Shown here piece after piece: positions 6,938-15,700 of a stretch of DNA of 36,230 nt (position 1 is the first letter of the stretch; every line of letters begins with the position of its first letter). A program made the translations under genes and the position numbers. The notes below the pieces were generated by a model. That model did not search any database, had not been told where the DNA came from, and was given only the letters and a program-made list of their open reading frames with translations. The DNA is from a virus, in IMG/VR virus record IMGVR_UViG_3300020472_000079, positions 1-36,230 of that record. One strand, written 5' to 3'.

Positions 6938-9115
6938 ATGGCAGTAGATACCCAAAAGTTATTAGCATTAGCACCTGCAAAGAAGGGAGGAAATTTAGCG
7001 TCTGCTATTAAACCTAAAGAGTCTTCTAAGGAAACTGCTGGTGGGAAACTTGTAGTTATTAAGACTAAAATAGTTAAAGCATCTGATATATTAAAGGGAA
7101 CTCTTGCTGCAGAAAAGAAAAATATTAATGATCAGAGAAAAATAGAAGAACAAAAGAAAAGAAAGAGTGAAGAAAAAGATCTAGAAACTCCAGAGAATAA
7201 AGATACGAAGGAATCAAAAAAACTTGGTATAAAATTACCAAAAATGAGTTGGTTAGATTCAGTTAAGAATTTTATTTTCACAACTCTTTTCGGTTTTGTT
7301 GCTGTTAGATTCTTAGAATTTTTACCCGCATTAATTAAACTTCTTAAACCATTAGCATCTATTGCTGGTTTTATAATGAAGATTGGGGAATTTGCACTTA
7401 AAGCCTTAATTGCGTTTGTTGATATAGGTTATAAAGCCTATGATGCAACTAGGGGATTTATAAAAAATCTATTTGGTGAAGAGGGAGCACAAACATTTGA
7501 TAATATCAGTGGACATTTAAATAAACTTTTTAATCTTATTAGTGCTATTGCATTAGGTGTTCTTTCCATTGGTAATGAATCTAATAGACAAAAGCAAAAT
7601 GAGATAAACAGAAGAACTAAAGGGAAACCAAAATTAAAAGAAAGATACGAACGTCGTCAAAATTATAAGAAGCAGAAATTAAAAAATAATAAACTTAAAA
7701 CTAATAAACTTAAAACTAATAAACTTAAAACTAATAAACTTAAAACTAATAAATTAAAAACTAATAAACTTAGTAATAAGAGTAACTTAAAGAATAAACT
7801 TGCAAAATCTAATAAATTAAATACTAAACTTACTAAATTAAATTCTAAACTTACTAAAATTAATACTCAATTAAAGACTAGTCTAAGTAACTTAAAGACT
7901 AGTCTAGGTAACTTAAAAAGTAAGTTAAAAGATAACGTAAGTAAAGCAACTAATAACTTAAAGAATCAACTTACAAAAGCTAATAAATTAAATTCTAATC
8001 TTACTAAAGCAAATACTCAATTAAAGACTAATCTAAGTAAATTAAAGACTGGTGCAAGTAATTTAAAGACTGGTGCAAGTAACTTAAAGACTACAGGTGG
8101 TAAGATTGTCAAAAGATTGGGGATGAAGATGAATACTGGGATGGTCCAAAATATGAAAGGACTATCTAAAATGGCAAAGGGTGTGAGAATACCTATTGTA
8201 GGTCCATTAATATCTGCTTTGTTTTCATATCTTTCAGATGGTAAGTGGGATAAAGCATTATTTGTAGGAATAGGAACTGCATTAGGTGAAATGCTTGGCA
8301 CAGCAATTCCTATTCCAGTTTTAGGTACCATATTAGGTGGGTTAGTTGGTTTTTATATTGGAGATTTATTATTTACCTTATTCAGAGGTGGAGGGGTTAA
8401 AGAAGTTATCAATAAGTTGAAAGAGGATTTGGTAAAAGCTTTTAATGTTGGTAAGACAGTTGCTAAATGGGGCAAAACTGGATTTGAAAGATTGGTAGAA
8501 GGTATTCCTACAATAAACGTGCCTTTCGTTGGAGAACAACCAAATTTAGCATGGTTATTAAATCCTGCTAATGTTGTTGCTAAAGCTAAATTACTTGCTA
8601 AAGCATTTTTATCAAGAGATCCGATGAAAGAGGAGAAGGATAAGAAGGTTAAGGAGAAGAAAAAAACTAATATTAAAAAAGATGAAGAAGGTTATTTGTC
8701 TATGTTGAGTTCAGGAGAAAAAGGTAAAATAGAACAAGCTTTATATGAACTGAGGATTAATTCTCTAAAAACTGGAGAATCACATAGTGATATGGTTGGA
8801 AATCCAAAATATGCTGGAGATGTTGATTTAATTATGAAGCATGGAATACAAAAGGTAGAGATTAATAATGGACGGGTGACTCTTCAGGGTAATGCTAGTA
8901 GTATTGTTCCGCTAGATGTTAATTCTGTGAAAGTAGATAATATTTCCACCAGTGCCTCTTATGAGGATGGATCAAATAATGAAGTTGTAGTTGAAGATGT
9001 CACAGGTTCAGGAGATGATGATAGTGAGGTAATCTCTACTGTTGTTTCTGGTGGTAGTGATGAAAGTGGTTCTCTTAGTGAGTCTTCTGCTTTACAGTAT
9101 AAAAAAGCAGGTTAA
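6938..9115 (+). CDS. Tape-measure-like tail protein 2 with tandem repeats
   Basis: A 725-residue protein beginning four bases after protein 1. The layout resembles its neighbour: a charged N-terminal coil (about 50-95), a hydrophobic stretch (about 111-175), then a long basic K/N/L/T repeat region (about 246-386) starting with five KLKTN units, and a second strongly hydrophobic glycine-containing region (about 420-483). The last 150 residues are acidic and serine-rich. Repeats plus membrane-like helices suit a tape measure or an inner-tail protein ejected into the cell. T4 has only a small protein (gp28) and gp29 here, so correspondence is unclear. I infer a tape-measure or tail-lumen role from architecture and location between the chaperones and the gp27-like hub. 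Confidence 0.5.
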   Translation: MAVDTQKLLALAPAKKGGNLASAIKPKESSKETAGGKLVVIKTKIVKASDILKGTLAAEKKNINDQRKIEEQKKRKSEEKDLETPENKDTKESKKLGIKLPKMSWLDSVKNFIFTTLFGFVAVRFLEFLPALIKLLKPLASIAGFIMKIGEFALKALIAFVDIGYKAYDATRGFIKNLFGEEGAQTFDNISGHLNKLFNLISAIALGVLSIGNESNRQKQNEINRRTKGKPKLKERYERRQNYKKQKLKNNKLKTNKLKTNKLKTNKLKTNKLKTNKLSNKSNLKNKLAKSNKLNTKLTKLNSKLTKINTQLKTSLSNLKTSLGNLKSKLKDNVSKATNNLKNQLTKANKLNSNLTKANTQLKTNLSKLKTGASNLKTGASNLKTTGGKIVKRLGMKMNTGMVQNMKGLSKMAKGVRIPIVGPLISALFSYLSDGKWDKALFVGIGTALGEMLGTAIPIPVLGTILGGLVGFYIGDLLFTLFRGGGVKEVINKLKEDLVKAFNVGKTVAKWGKTGFERLVEGIPTINVPFVGEQPNLAWLLNPANVVAKAKLLAKAFLSRDPMKEEKDKKVKEKKKTNIKKDEEGYLSMLSSGEKGKIEQALYELRINSLKTGESHSDMVGNPKYAGDVDLIMKHGIQKVEINNGRVTLQGNASSIVPLDVNSVKVDNISTSASYEDGSNNEVVVEDVTGSGDDDSEVISTVVSGGSDESGSLSESSALQYKKAG
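7688..7762 (+). repeat. 15-bp tandem repeat, five copies
   Basis: Four perfect copies of AATAAACTTAAAACT (7688-7747) and a fifth with one or two changes (7748-7762) encode successive N-K-L-K-T pentapeptides in tape-measure-like protein 2. A degraded sixth copy follows. Degenerate related repeats continue to about 8095, including a 21-nt tandem unit (AAAGACTGGTGCAAGTAA-type) encoding KTGASNL twice. Confidence 0.95.
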
Positions 9116-9138
9116 ATAGAAGTAGGAGGAAATAACTA

Positions 9139-10641
9139 ATGGCAGGAGCAGTAACAGCAGACACAAGAAAGAAAACTCAACAGTCGCAGAAAGATGCTCA
9201 AAAGGCAACTGCTGCAGCTTCTATTGAGAAGGTAACCATTACTGCTAATGGTGGAAAATCAAATAAAAGAGGTAGAGATACTAGTAAGAGTGCTGATGTT
9301 GCAAGTGGTGTTATTAATTTAAAATATTATGAGAGTTTACTTCAAGATCACGTTGTAGTAGAACTTACTTTTGCCGATAGTGGTGGTGGGATGGATAATA
9401 AGAGTGTTGTAGATGGTTTACCTGTCGAGAATGAATGTAATGTTGATCTAAAAATTAAAGATACTCAAGGAGAGATTTTAGATTTTCGTACCAGTAAAAA
9501 TAATTCCTTTAAGGTAGAGAAGGTTACTAATATTGGTGATGATGCAACTAAATCTGTTGTTAGTCTTCAATTAATTACTACTGAGGCAGTTAAGAATAAT
9601 TATAGTGGAGTTGAAATAAGAAAAGATGGTAAAATATCTGAGCACGTAAAAAGAATTTTAACGGATAAAGAGTATCTTAATTCAAAGAAAAAACTTAATA
9701 TAGATGAGACTGCTAATAATTTAAATTATTGTTTTGCAAAGAATAAACCATTTTTTGTAATAAATCGAATAGCAAAGGATGCTGTTCCTCAAGGTGCAGA
9801 TGGGAGTTCTGGATCCAAACTTGGAAAGAGTGCAGGATTTCTTTTTTATGAAACTTATGAAGGATATTATTTCAGAGGTATTGATACTTTATTTGGACAA
9901 GAACATAAAATAAAAGTCATTTATAATAATACACCAGGAACTACAATTCCAGATAATTATGATGCAAAGGCACTTACATATCATAAAGAAGGAACTCCTA
10001 GTTTGACTAAGAAATTGCAAGCAGGTTTCCAAAATACTAAAATAACTCAATTCAATCCTCTTACGATGGAATATAAAGTTTCATCTTTTAATGCAGAGGA
10101 CATGGAAGAATCATTGACTTTGGCAGGTAAAGAATTTCCAGCCTTGAATCAGGAATTTAATAATCAAGAGTTGAATAAAAATTATTCTCGTTCAACTTTT
10201 ATAGTTGATATGCCAGGAGTTCTACCTACAGGAGATGGAACTGGTGATAAACAAGAGCAATTGGGAGATAAGTCTAAAGAACTTAATTTTGATTCTGCAT
10301 CTATATTAAATCAATCGATTATGAGATATAACCAAATGTTCTTTCAAAAGGTTACTATCACTATACCAGGAGATTTTTCTTTACATGCTGGTGATGCTAT
10401 ACGTATTGATACAGTTGAACACAAGGAAACTGAGAATCAATCTTGTGGAGATGATGTTGATAAAAAGAATGGTGGTAAATATATCATTTCTACATTATGT
10501 CACTACTTGACTCCTGACAATACTTATACTAAATTAGTATTGATCAGAGACTCTGTAGGAAGAACTCCTTCTAAAGGTGGTGGAACAACAGATTTTCATG
10601 GATCTAAGGTTCCAAAAGGATCTGGAGGCAATATTATCTGA
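9139..10641 (+). CDS. 27: gp27-like baseplate hub protein
   Basis: A 500-residue protein. From about residue 58 it reads NLKYYESLLQDHVVVELTF, then NVDLKIKDTQGEILDF, KVEKVTNIGD and SLQLITTEAVKNNYS, the strand pattern of hub proteins of the gp27/gpD/gp44 class that form the trimeric ring between tail tube and spike. Later segments include AGFLFYETYEGYYFRGIDTL and a GDFSLHAGDAIRI beta-barrel motif with an SCGDDV and IISTLCHYLTP ending, consistent with the second tube-like domain. T4 gp27 is 391 residues. A strong ribosome site AGGAGG (9124-9129) sits nine bases before the ATG. It precedes the gp5-like gene, as hub and spike genes usually do, with the CP12-like gene in between. Confidence 0.78.
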   Translation: MAGAVTADTRKKTQQSQKDAQKATAAASIEKVTITANGGKSNKRGRDTSKSADVASGVINLKYYESLLQDHVVVELTFADSGGGMDNKSVVDGLPVENECNVDLKIKDTQGEILDFRTSKNNSFKVEKVTNIGDDATKSVVSLQLITTEAVKNNYSGVEIRKDGKISEHVKRILTDKEYLNSKKKLNIDETANNLNYCFAKNKPFFVINRIAKDAVPQGADGSSGSKLGKSAGFLFYETYEGYYFRGIDTLFGQEHKIKVIYNNTPGTTIPDNYDAKALTYHKEGTPSLTKKLQAGFQNTKITQFNPLTMEYKVSSFNAEDMEESLTLAGKEFPALNQEFNNQELNKNYSRSTFIVDMPGVLPTGDGTGDKQEQLGDKSKELNFDSASILNQSIMRYNQMFFQKVTITIPGDFSLHAGDAIRIDTVEHKETENQSCGDDVDKKNGGKYIISTLCHYLTPDNTYTKLVLIRDSVGRTPSKGGGTTDFHGSKVPKGSGGNII

Positions 10642-10645
10642 TCAT

Positions 10646-10653
10646 GATAAATA
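10646..10653 (+). promoter_or_regulatory. Late-promoter-like box upstream of the CP12-like gene
   Basis: GATAAATA, one mismatch from TATAAATA, ends 21 nt before the ATG of the small gene at 10675. The same octamer occurs before the genes at 19376 and 28199. Confidence 0.55.
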
Positions 10654-10674
10654 CTAAAATAACGGACTAATTCT

Positions 10675-10941
10675 ATGTCAGAAATCAAACACGATTTAGA
10701 CCACGAAGTCTACCTTGACCCTAAAGATGGTAAAGAGCATACTAATCATGGTATGCACGAGTATACTAAAGAAGACTTAGAATCTTCTCATGCTTATTAT
10801 GATGAATATCATAAAGGTGAAGAGGTAGATACTAATGATGCTAAAATTAATGATTGGCATACAAGGCACGAGGATAGTCATTTAGAAATCTATTGTGATA
10901 ATCATCCTGATGCAGATGAATGTAAGGTATACGACGATTAA
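10675..10941 (+). CDS. CP12-like C-terminal domain protein
   Basis: An 88-residue acidic, histidine-rich protein. The last 20 residues, HLEIYCDNHPDADECKVYDD, carry the CP12 C-terminal signature: C74 and C83 separated by eight residues with a central N-x-P, followed by K-V-Y-D-D. In cyanobacteria and plastids this redox-controlled disulphide loop inserts into GAPDH and, with the rest of CP12, inhibits the Calvin cycle together with PRK. Cyanophages are known to carry CP12 genes. The N-terminal cysteine pair and the AWD-x-VEEL core are not visible, so only GAPDH binding would be expected. It stands between the hub gene and the gp5-like gene, three bases before the latter, behind its own late-type box. 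A structural protein with a coincidental motif is possible but less likely. Confidence 0.65.
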   Translation: MSEIKHDLDHEVYLDPKDGKEHTNHGMHEYTKEDLESSHAYYDEYHKGEEVDTNDAKINDWHTRHEDSHLEIYCDNHPDADECKVYDD

Positions 10942-10944
10942 AAA

Positions 10945-12735
10945 ATGGCAGAAGGAGTATTAACAAACCAAGGATTTTATGGAGCTGATGGACGACAATG
11001 GCCTTTTATAGGTCAGGTTGCCGATGATTCCACTTGGAGAGATAATACTCTTCCTGGAAAATTTAAAAGTGCTAAGACTATTCCTGGTTGGGGTCGAAGA
11101 GTAAAATTAAGGATCATGGGAGTTCATGATCAGGAACAAGAAACAATTCCTGATGATCAACTTCCGTGGGCAACTATTGAGTATCCTACTACAGCAGGAT
11201 CGGGTGGAGCAAATGCATTCCAAACAGTAAACATTCGACAAGGGATGTTTGTTACTGGGTATTTCTTAGATGGAGCAGATCAAAATGTTCCTGTGATTAC
11301 TGGAGTCATGGGTCAAAATGCTCAGACTGAAATGCAAAACACGACTGGTATGACTGGTGGTAAGGCATTCAAGTCGATGAGTGGGTTTGCAAAAACTAAA
11401 GAACCATATAAAGGACAAACAAAACCAAAAGTTCCTGATGAAGCTTTGGTAGTTGATGAGGAATCTGAAGATACTGCAACTCCACCACCAGGATCTCCAC
11501 TTAATAAGTTTGGACTATCAGGTACACCCACTGCCAAACAACTTGCAATGATTGCAAGTGCCACAACAGATGCTGATGCATTAGGATTGGTAGGTGATAA
11601 ATTAGATACTTTTGTTAAAAATACCGTTACTACAGGAGTCGATAATCTTAGAAAAACTGAAAAATTAGCAACAAGACCTCCTTTAAAGAATGCTACAAAG
11701 GAGAATCCTGATGCTGTTCATATGATGAGTGCTGGTGATATAAAGAGAAATAAGAAGATGTGTGAAAAGATTGTCACTATGAAACCAGATGACATAGTTC
11801 AATCATCATTGAAAGCAGTTCAAACTGTTACTGAAAATCTTAGTAAAGAAATAGAAGATATTCAGGATGCTATTAAAAGTTATACTGGTGCTGTGTCTTC
11901 AACTGGTAGTCCTGTACAAGATATGAAGGAGGTTATTGGTAAAGCAGCATGTCAAATAGCAAAATATATGAAGATAGTTTTTGATAAGATTATGAATTAT
12001 GTGATGGATACTTTAAATGCTAATATGACAGATGTAGTAGCATCAGTTCCATCTAGTATGAGATATCAATTGTCTGACATGAAAAAAGTTATTGGTGAAT
12101 TGACTCTGTGTATGTATGGTAAAATTACTAATAGTCTTTGTGGTAGTATTGAAGGAATATTAAATGGTTTATTCGATCCTGATAAGTTAAAGAAACAAGC
12201 AGAAGAAGATGCATTAAATCCCAATGCTAATCAAGATACATATCCTTCAGTTCCTGCTTGTGCAGCAGAAGATATGATGGGAGAAGTACTTTCAATACAT
12301 AAGGATGCTATTAACGAGGCAAATAATAGTTTAATTGATAATATTAATAGTTTTCTAGATGATATTCAAAGTCAATTAGCAGGTGTCAGTGGTGCAATGG
12401 GTGATATTATGACAAAGATGGGTGGTATTAATGGTAGTATGACTTCTGCTTTAGGTTTTGCTAATATCAAATTAAATGTTTTTGGTTGTGAATTAAAACC
12501 TTCTGCATCAATGTCTGATTATTATACATTATGTACAGGAGGTGCAGGAGCTCCACAACAACAGTTGCCAAGTAATAAGGCAGTAGAGAATAGAGCAACT
12601 CAAACTGCAACGAATAATGTTCCACCAGAGACTAATTACTTAGAACCAACTAAAGGTCAAGAAGAGGTCGATTTAACAGTATCCGAAGCAGTTGCAGAGA
12701 ATACTGCTCAAGAAACTGAGTTCAACATGTTTTAA
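10945..12735 (+). CDS. 5: gp5-like baseplate hub protein (OB-fold, no lysozyme seen)
   Basis: A 596-residue protein. Residues 10-130 match the N-terminal OB-fold of gp5/VgrG-type spikes: FYGADGRQWPFIGQVADDS, GWGRRVKLRIMG, DQLPWATIEYP, NIRQGMFVTGYFLDG and VPVITGVMG. This part docks on the hub trimer. T4 gp5 continues with a lysozyme and a C-terminal beta-helix; neither is seen here. Residues 260-530 look mainly helical, with about seven scattered cysteines (for example KMCEKIV, AACQIAKY, SLCGSIEG, FGCELKP) and no recognisable lysozyme motif. The beta-helical needle seems to be the separate protein at 17146. The C-terminal 60 residues are polar. It lies directly after the CP12-like gene. Confidence 0.8.
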   Translation: MAEGVLTNQGFYGADGRQWPFIGQVADDSTWRDNTLPGKFKSAKTIPGWGRRVKLRIMGVHDQEQETIPDDQLPWATIEYPTTAGSGGANAFQTVNIRQGMFVTGYFLDGADQNVPVITGVMGQNAQTEMQNTTGMTGGKAFKSMSGFAKTKEPYKGQTKPKVPDEALVVDEESEDTATPPPGSPLNKFGLSGTPTAKQLAMIASATTDADALGLVGDKLDTFVKNTVTTGVDNLRKTEKLATRPPLKNATKENPDAVHMMSAGDIKRNKKMCEKIVTMKPDDIVQSSLKAVQTVTENLSKEIEDIQDAIKSYTGAVSSTGSPVQDMKEVIGKAACQIAKYMKIVFDKIMNYVMDTLNANMTDVVASVPSSMRYQLSDMKKVIGELTLCMYGKITNSLCGSIEGILNGLFDPDKLKKQAEEDALNPNANQDTYPSVPACAAEDMMGEVLSIHKDAINEANNSLIDNINSFLDDIQSQLAGVSGAMGDIMTKMGGINGSMTSALGFANIKLNVFGCELKPSASMSDYYTLCTGGAGAPQQQLPSNKAVENRATQTATNNVPPETNYLEPTKGQEEVDLTVSEAVAENTAQETEFNMF

Positions 12736-12740
12736 AAATA

Positions 12741-15700
12741 ATGTCAGAATTTAATCTCTTCGGACCCGCTACTAAAGATCAAATTAGAGTTGCTTATATC
12801 TCTACTGAGAGAGGATTGGTTGATAATGTAACTGTTTGTGAGGCAAATAGTTATGCACAATTAAATCCAGGTACTCAATTTATTTTTAGTAATAGAGAGT
12901 TTACCAAATATATGAATATTAATGGAGTTAATAAACTGACTCCTGATGACATGACACCAACGCAAGGGTGTGATGGTATTGAAATGACTAAGGAATGTGG
13001 TCCTCCTCAAGTATTCTTTTCTGGTGGAGATGGAATTGGTATTAAGGGAAATCCTATCATTGGACAAGATGGTTCAATAATGGCAATTGATTTAGTTTCT
13101 GGTGGATTTGGTTTTCAATCTCCACCTCATGTTGAAGTAAAGGATAATTGTGGAATTGGTGCAGGTGGTAATTTTAGAGCAGAATTGGGTGATATAGCCG
13201 AAACTGTAGAATATTATGATTTAGAAGAAGATTTTGAAGAGTATGAAATATGTAACGCTATTAGTGATATTACTGCATATGGTGATGTATATGGTAGAAG
13301 ATTTGGAGTAAATGGTGAGGACTTGGGAGTGTGGGAACCCAAGATGTATGCAAACTTTGATAATGATCCTATACGTAAGGAGATTGTAAAGTATCAGCAG
13401 GTTCTTCAAGAAGGAACTAATCCTTTTTGGACTACTAGAAAGCAATCTCCATTATCTTTGACTGGTGAGAAAGGAACCACTAGAAGGGTATATAATGTTG
13501 ATGCTCCTCGTGCATGGGGCGATTTCATGAATACTTATGCAGTATCACCTAAACCTAAATCAAATGCATCTGGTAGTGATTTTGCAGGTATACCCTATAC
13601 CTTTGTATGGGAAGAAGAATTTCCTTATGATGGGGAGTATATTTTTAGAGCACAGTGTGATAATAAAGCAGAACTTTATTTTGATAATTTACCACTTTCT
13701 AATTTTAAAATAGGATTTGGTGGAGCTGCAGGACATACACTATCTGCTCCTGAATCAATTAAAAAAACTGTAAAAGCAGGTGTTCATCAGATCAGAGTTG
13801 ATTTGTTGAATCTTCCTATTATGGAAACTATAATAGAACAGGAACCTGTTGCTACAGATGAATCAACAACTAAAACTGTAGTATATGTTGGGTTACATGG
13901 TGCAAATAAACCTATTAGAGTAACTGAAGATAAGAAAGGAATTGAATTAAAAGATGGTGATGGTGATGATACTAATTGTTCTTTGCGTATTAAGTCGGGA
14001 GATTTAAAATTTTCTGATGATGGTAAGAGTATTATAGGACCTGGCACTGCCACTATTGAAATGAATTGGAATGATAGACCTCGTACTGCTGGAGTTGCTG
14101 TTGAAAAGATTACCATAGCAGGTACGACATGGACTCAAGCAGGTCGTAGTGGTACTGAAACACATCTAGTTACCATAGATGCTCCACCTAAACCTGTAGT
14201 AAAGTCTACAAAATCTCAAGAGATGGAGATTAGTAAAGTTTTTAATACTATTGATTATATGAATAAGGCTAATAGGCCTCTTTGGAGAACTAATGTTATT
14301 AATAAGGGTGGATTTATAAATGAGTATGGAGTTTGTCCTTTTGATACTAGAGTTACTTTAGATGATAACCCTTATGCAGGAACTCATACTATTAGGTGGA
14401 ATAATATTAAATTTCCTATTGATGGTAATTATGATATAGGAATACAAGTAGATGATAATGTTACTCTTCATATTGAAGACCCGACAAGAGGGACAAAAGA
14501 AACAATAAGAAAGATTGGATTTGCTGGTGATACTAATACAAGCACTGGAAAATCTAATTATGTAAGGAATTTTTTAAAGGGTACATATACAATCACTGCA
14601 GAATTAGAACAAATACCTGGTGGTAGATTTGGATTTGAACCTGGTGTTCCTGCGGGATTTTCTAAAATTATTTACAATGGATTACATCCAGCAAACAATC
14701 CAATTAGAGTTGTTAATGCTGGTAAGAAAATTGAATTAAAAGATGGACATGGTAATGATGCTAATGCAACTTTACAGATCACTTCTGGAAATGCTCTTTT
14801 TTCTGCTGATGGACAAAAATTAGAAGGTTCTGGTGAGGTTAGATTAGCATTCTCATGGAATGATAGAAGAACTGCTGGTCGTGCTATTAATAGTATTAGA
14901 ATTGGAACTGCTACTTTTAAAAGAAGTGGTACTAGTGGTAATTCTTCTCATACTGTAATTGTAGGTAACGATTTAAAGGGTGTTAATCCTATGGCTTTAG
15001 CAGTTAATATAGAAACTGCTTTCACAGCAAAGCAGGTTATTTCTGCCAAATCTTGGAATGAAAATCCTATGGGGATTGCATTAACCATTGATTCACCTGA
15101 TCCTCCTATACCACAAGAAAAGATACCAGAAGCACCTGGTAGATGTCCTAGAAATCCAATGTGGAGTACTAGACATCCAAATGCTGATCAAAAATGGTAC
15201 CCTGTAAGAATTGAAGGTTGGAGTTCCTTTCTTAATCGTTATGCTATGTCTCCAGTTCCACCTAGAGCTGATGTAAGTAGTGATGCTGGAGGAACAGTAT
15301 TTACAAGCACTTGGCAACAAGAAATTCCTTATAGTGGTTTCTATAAACTTAGAGCAGAAGTAGATGATATTTGTAGAATTTATGTTAATGGTGTAAAACA
15401 GATAGATCTTTCTAGAAGAGTAGATAAGATAAGAGGAGAAAAGAAATTCTTCATAGTTGGTGGAGACGATGTAACTGCGGAAATAAAAGTTGAAGTAGAG
15501 AATTATGATACTACAGTTTATGAAACCATAGATAAAAAGATTTTTAACACTGCTGATTGGGCAGTTACTAAAAAACAGATTATTGGTGGTGGATCTAATA
15601 GTGTAGATATACCCTATGTTGGATTACATCCTGCTAATAAACCTATTAGAGTAACTAGTGATGGTAAGAAAGTTGAACTGAAAGATGGTCATGGTGATGA

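Noticed and set aside
7688-7762. CRISPR-like repeat array
   Set aside because: Units are contiguous 15-mers without spacers, in frame, coding for a pentapeptide repeat.
8017-8331. Antisense open frame opposite tape-measure-like protein 2
   Set aside because: It is a shadow of the repeat and glycine-rich coding sequence, with proline-rich low-complexity translation and no ribosome site.
10945-12735. Tail lysozyme activity in the gp5-like protein
   Set aside because: No lysozyme motif can be seen between the OB-fold and the C-terminus; the name gp5 is given for the OB-fold and position only.
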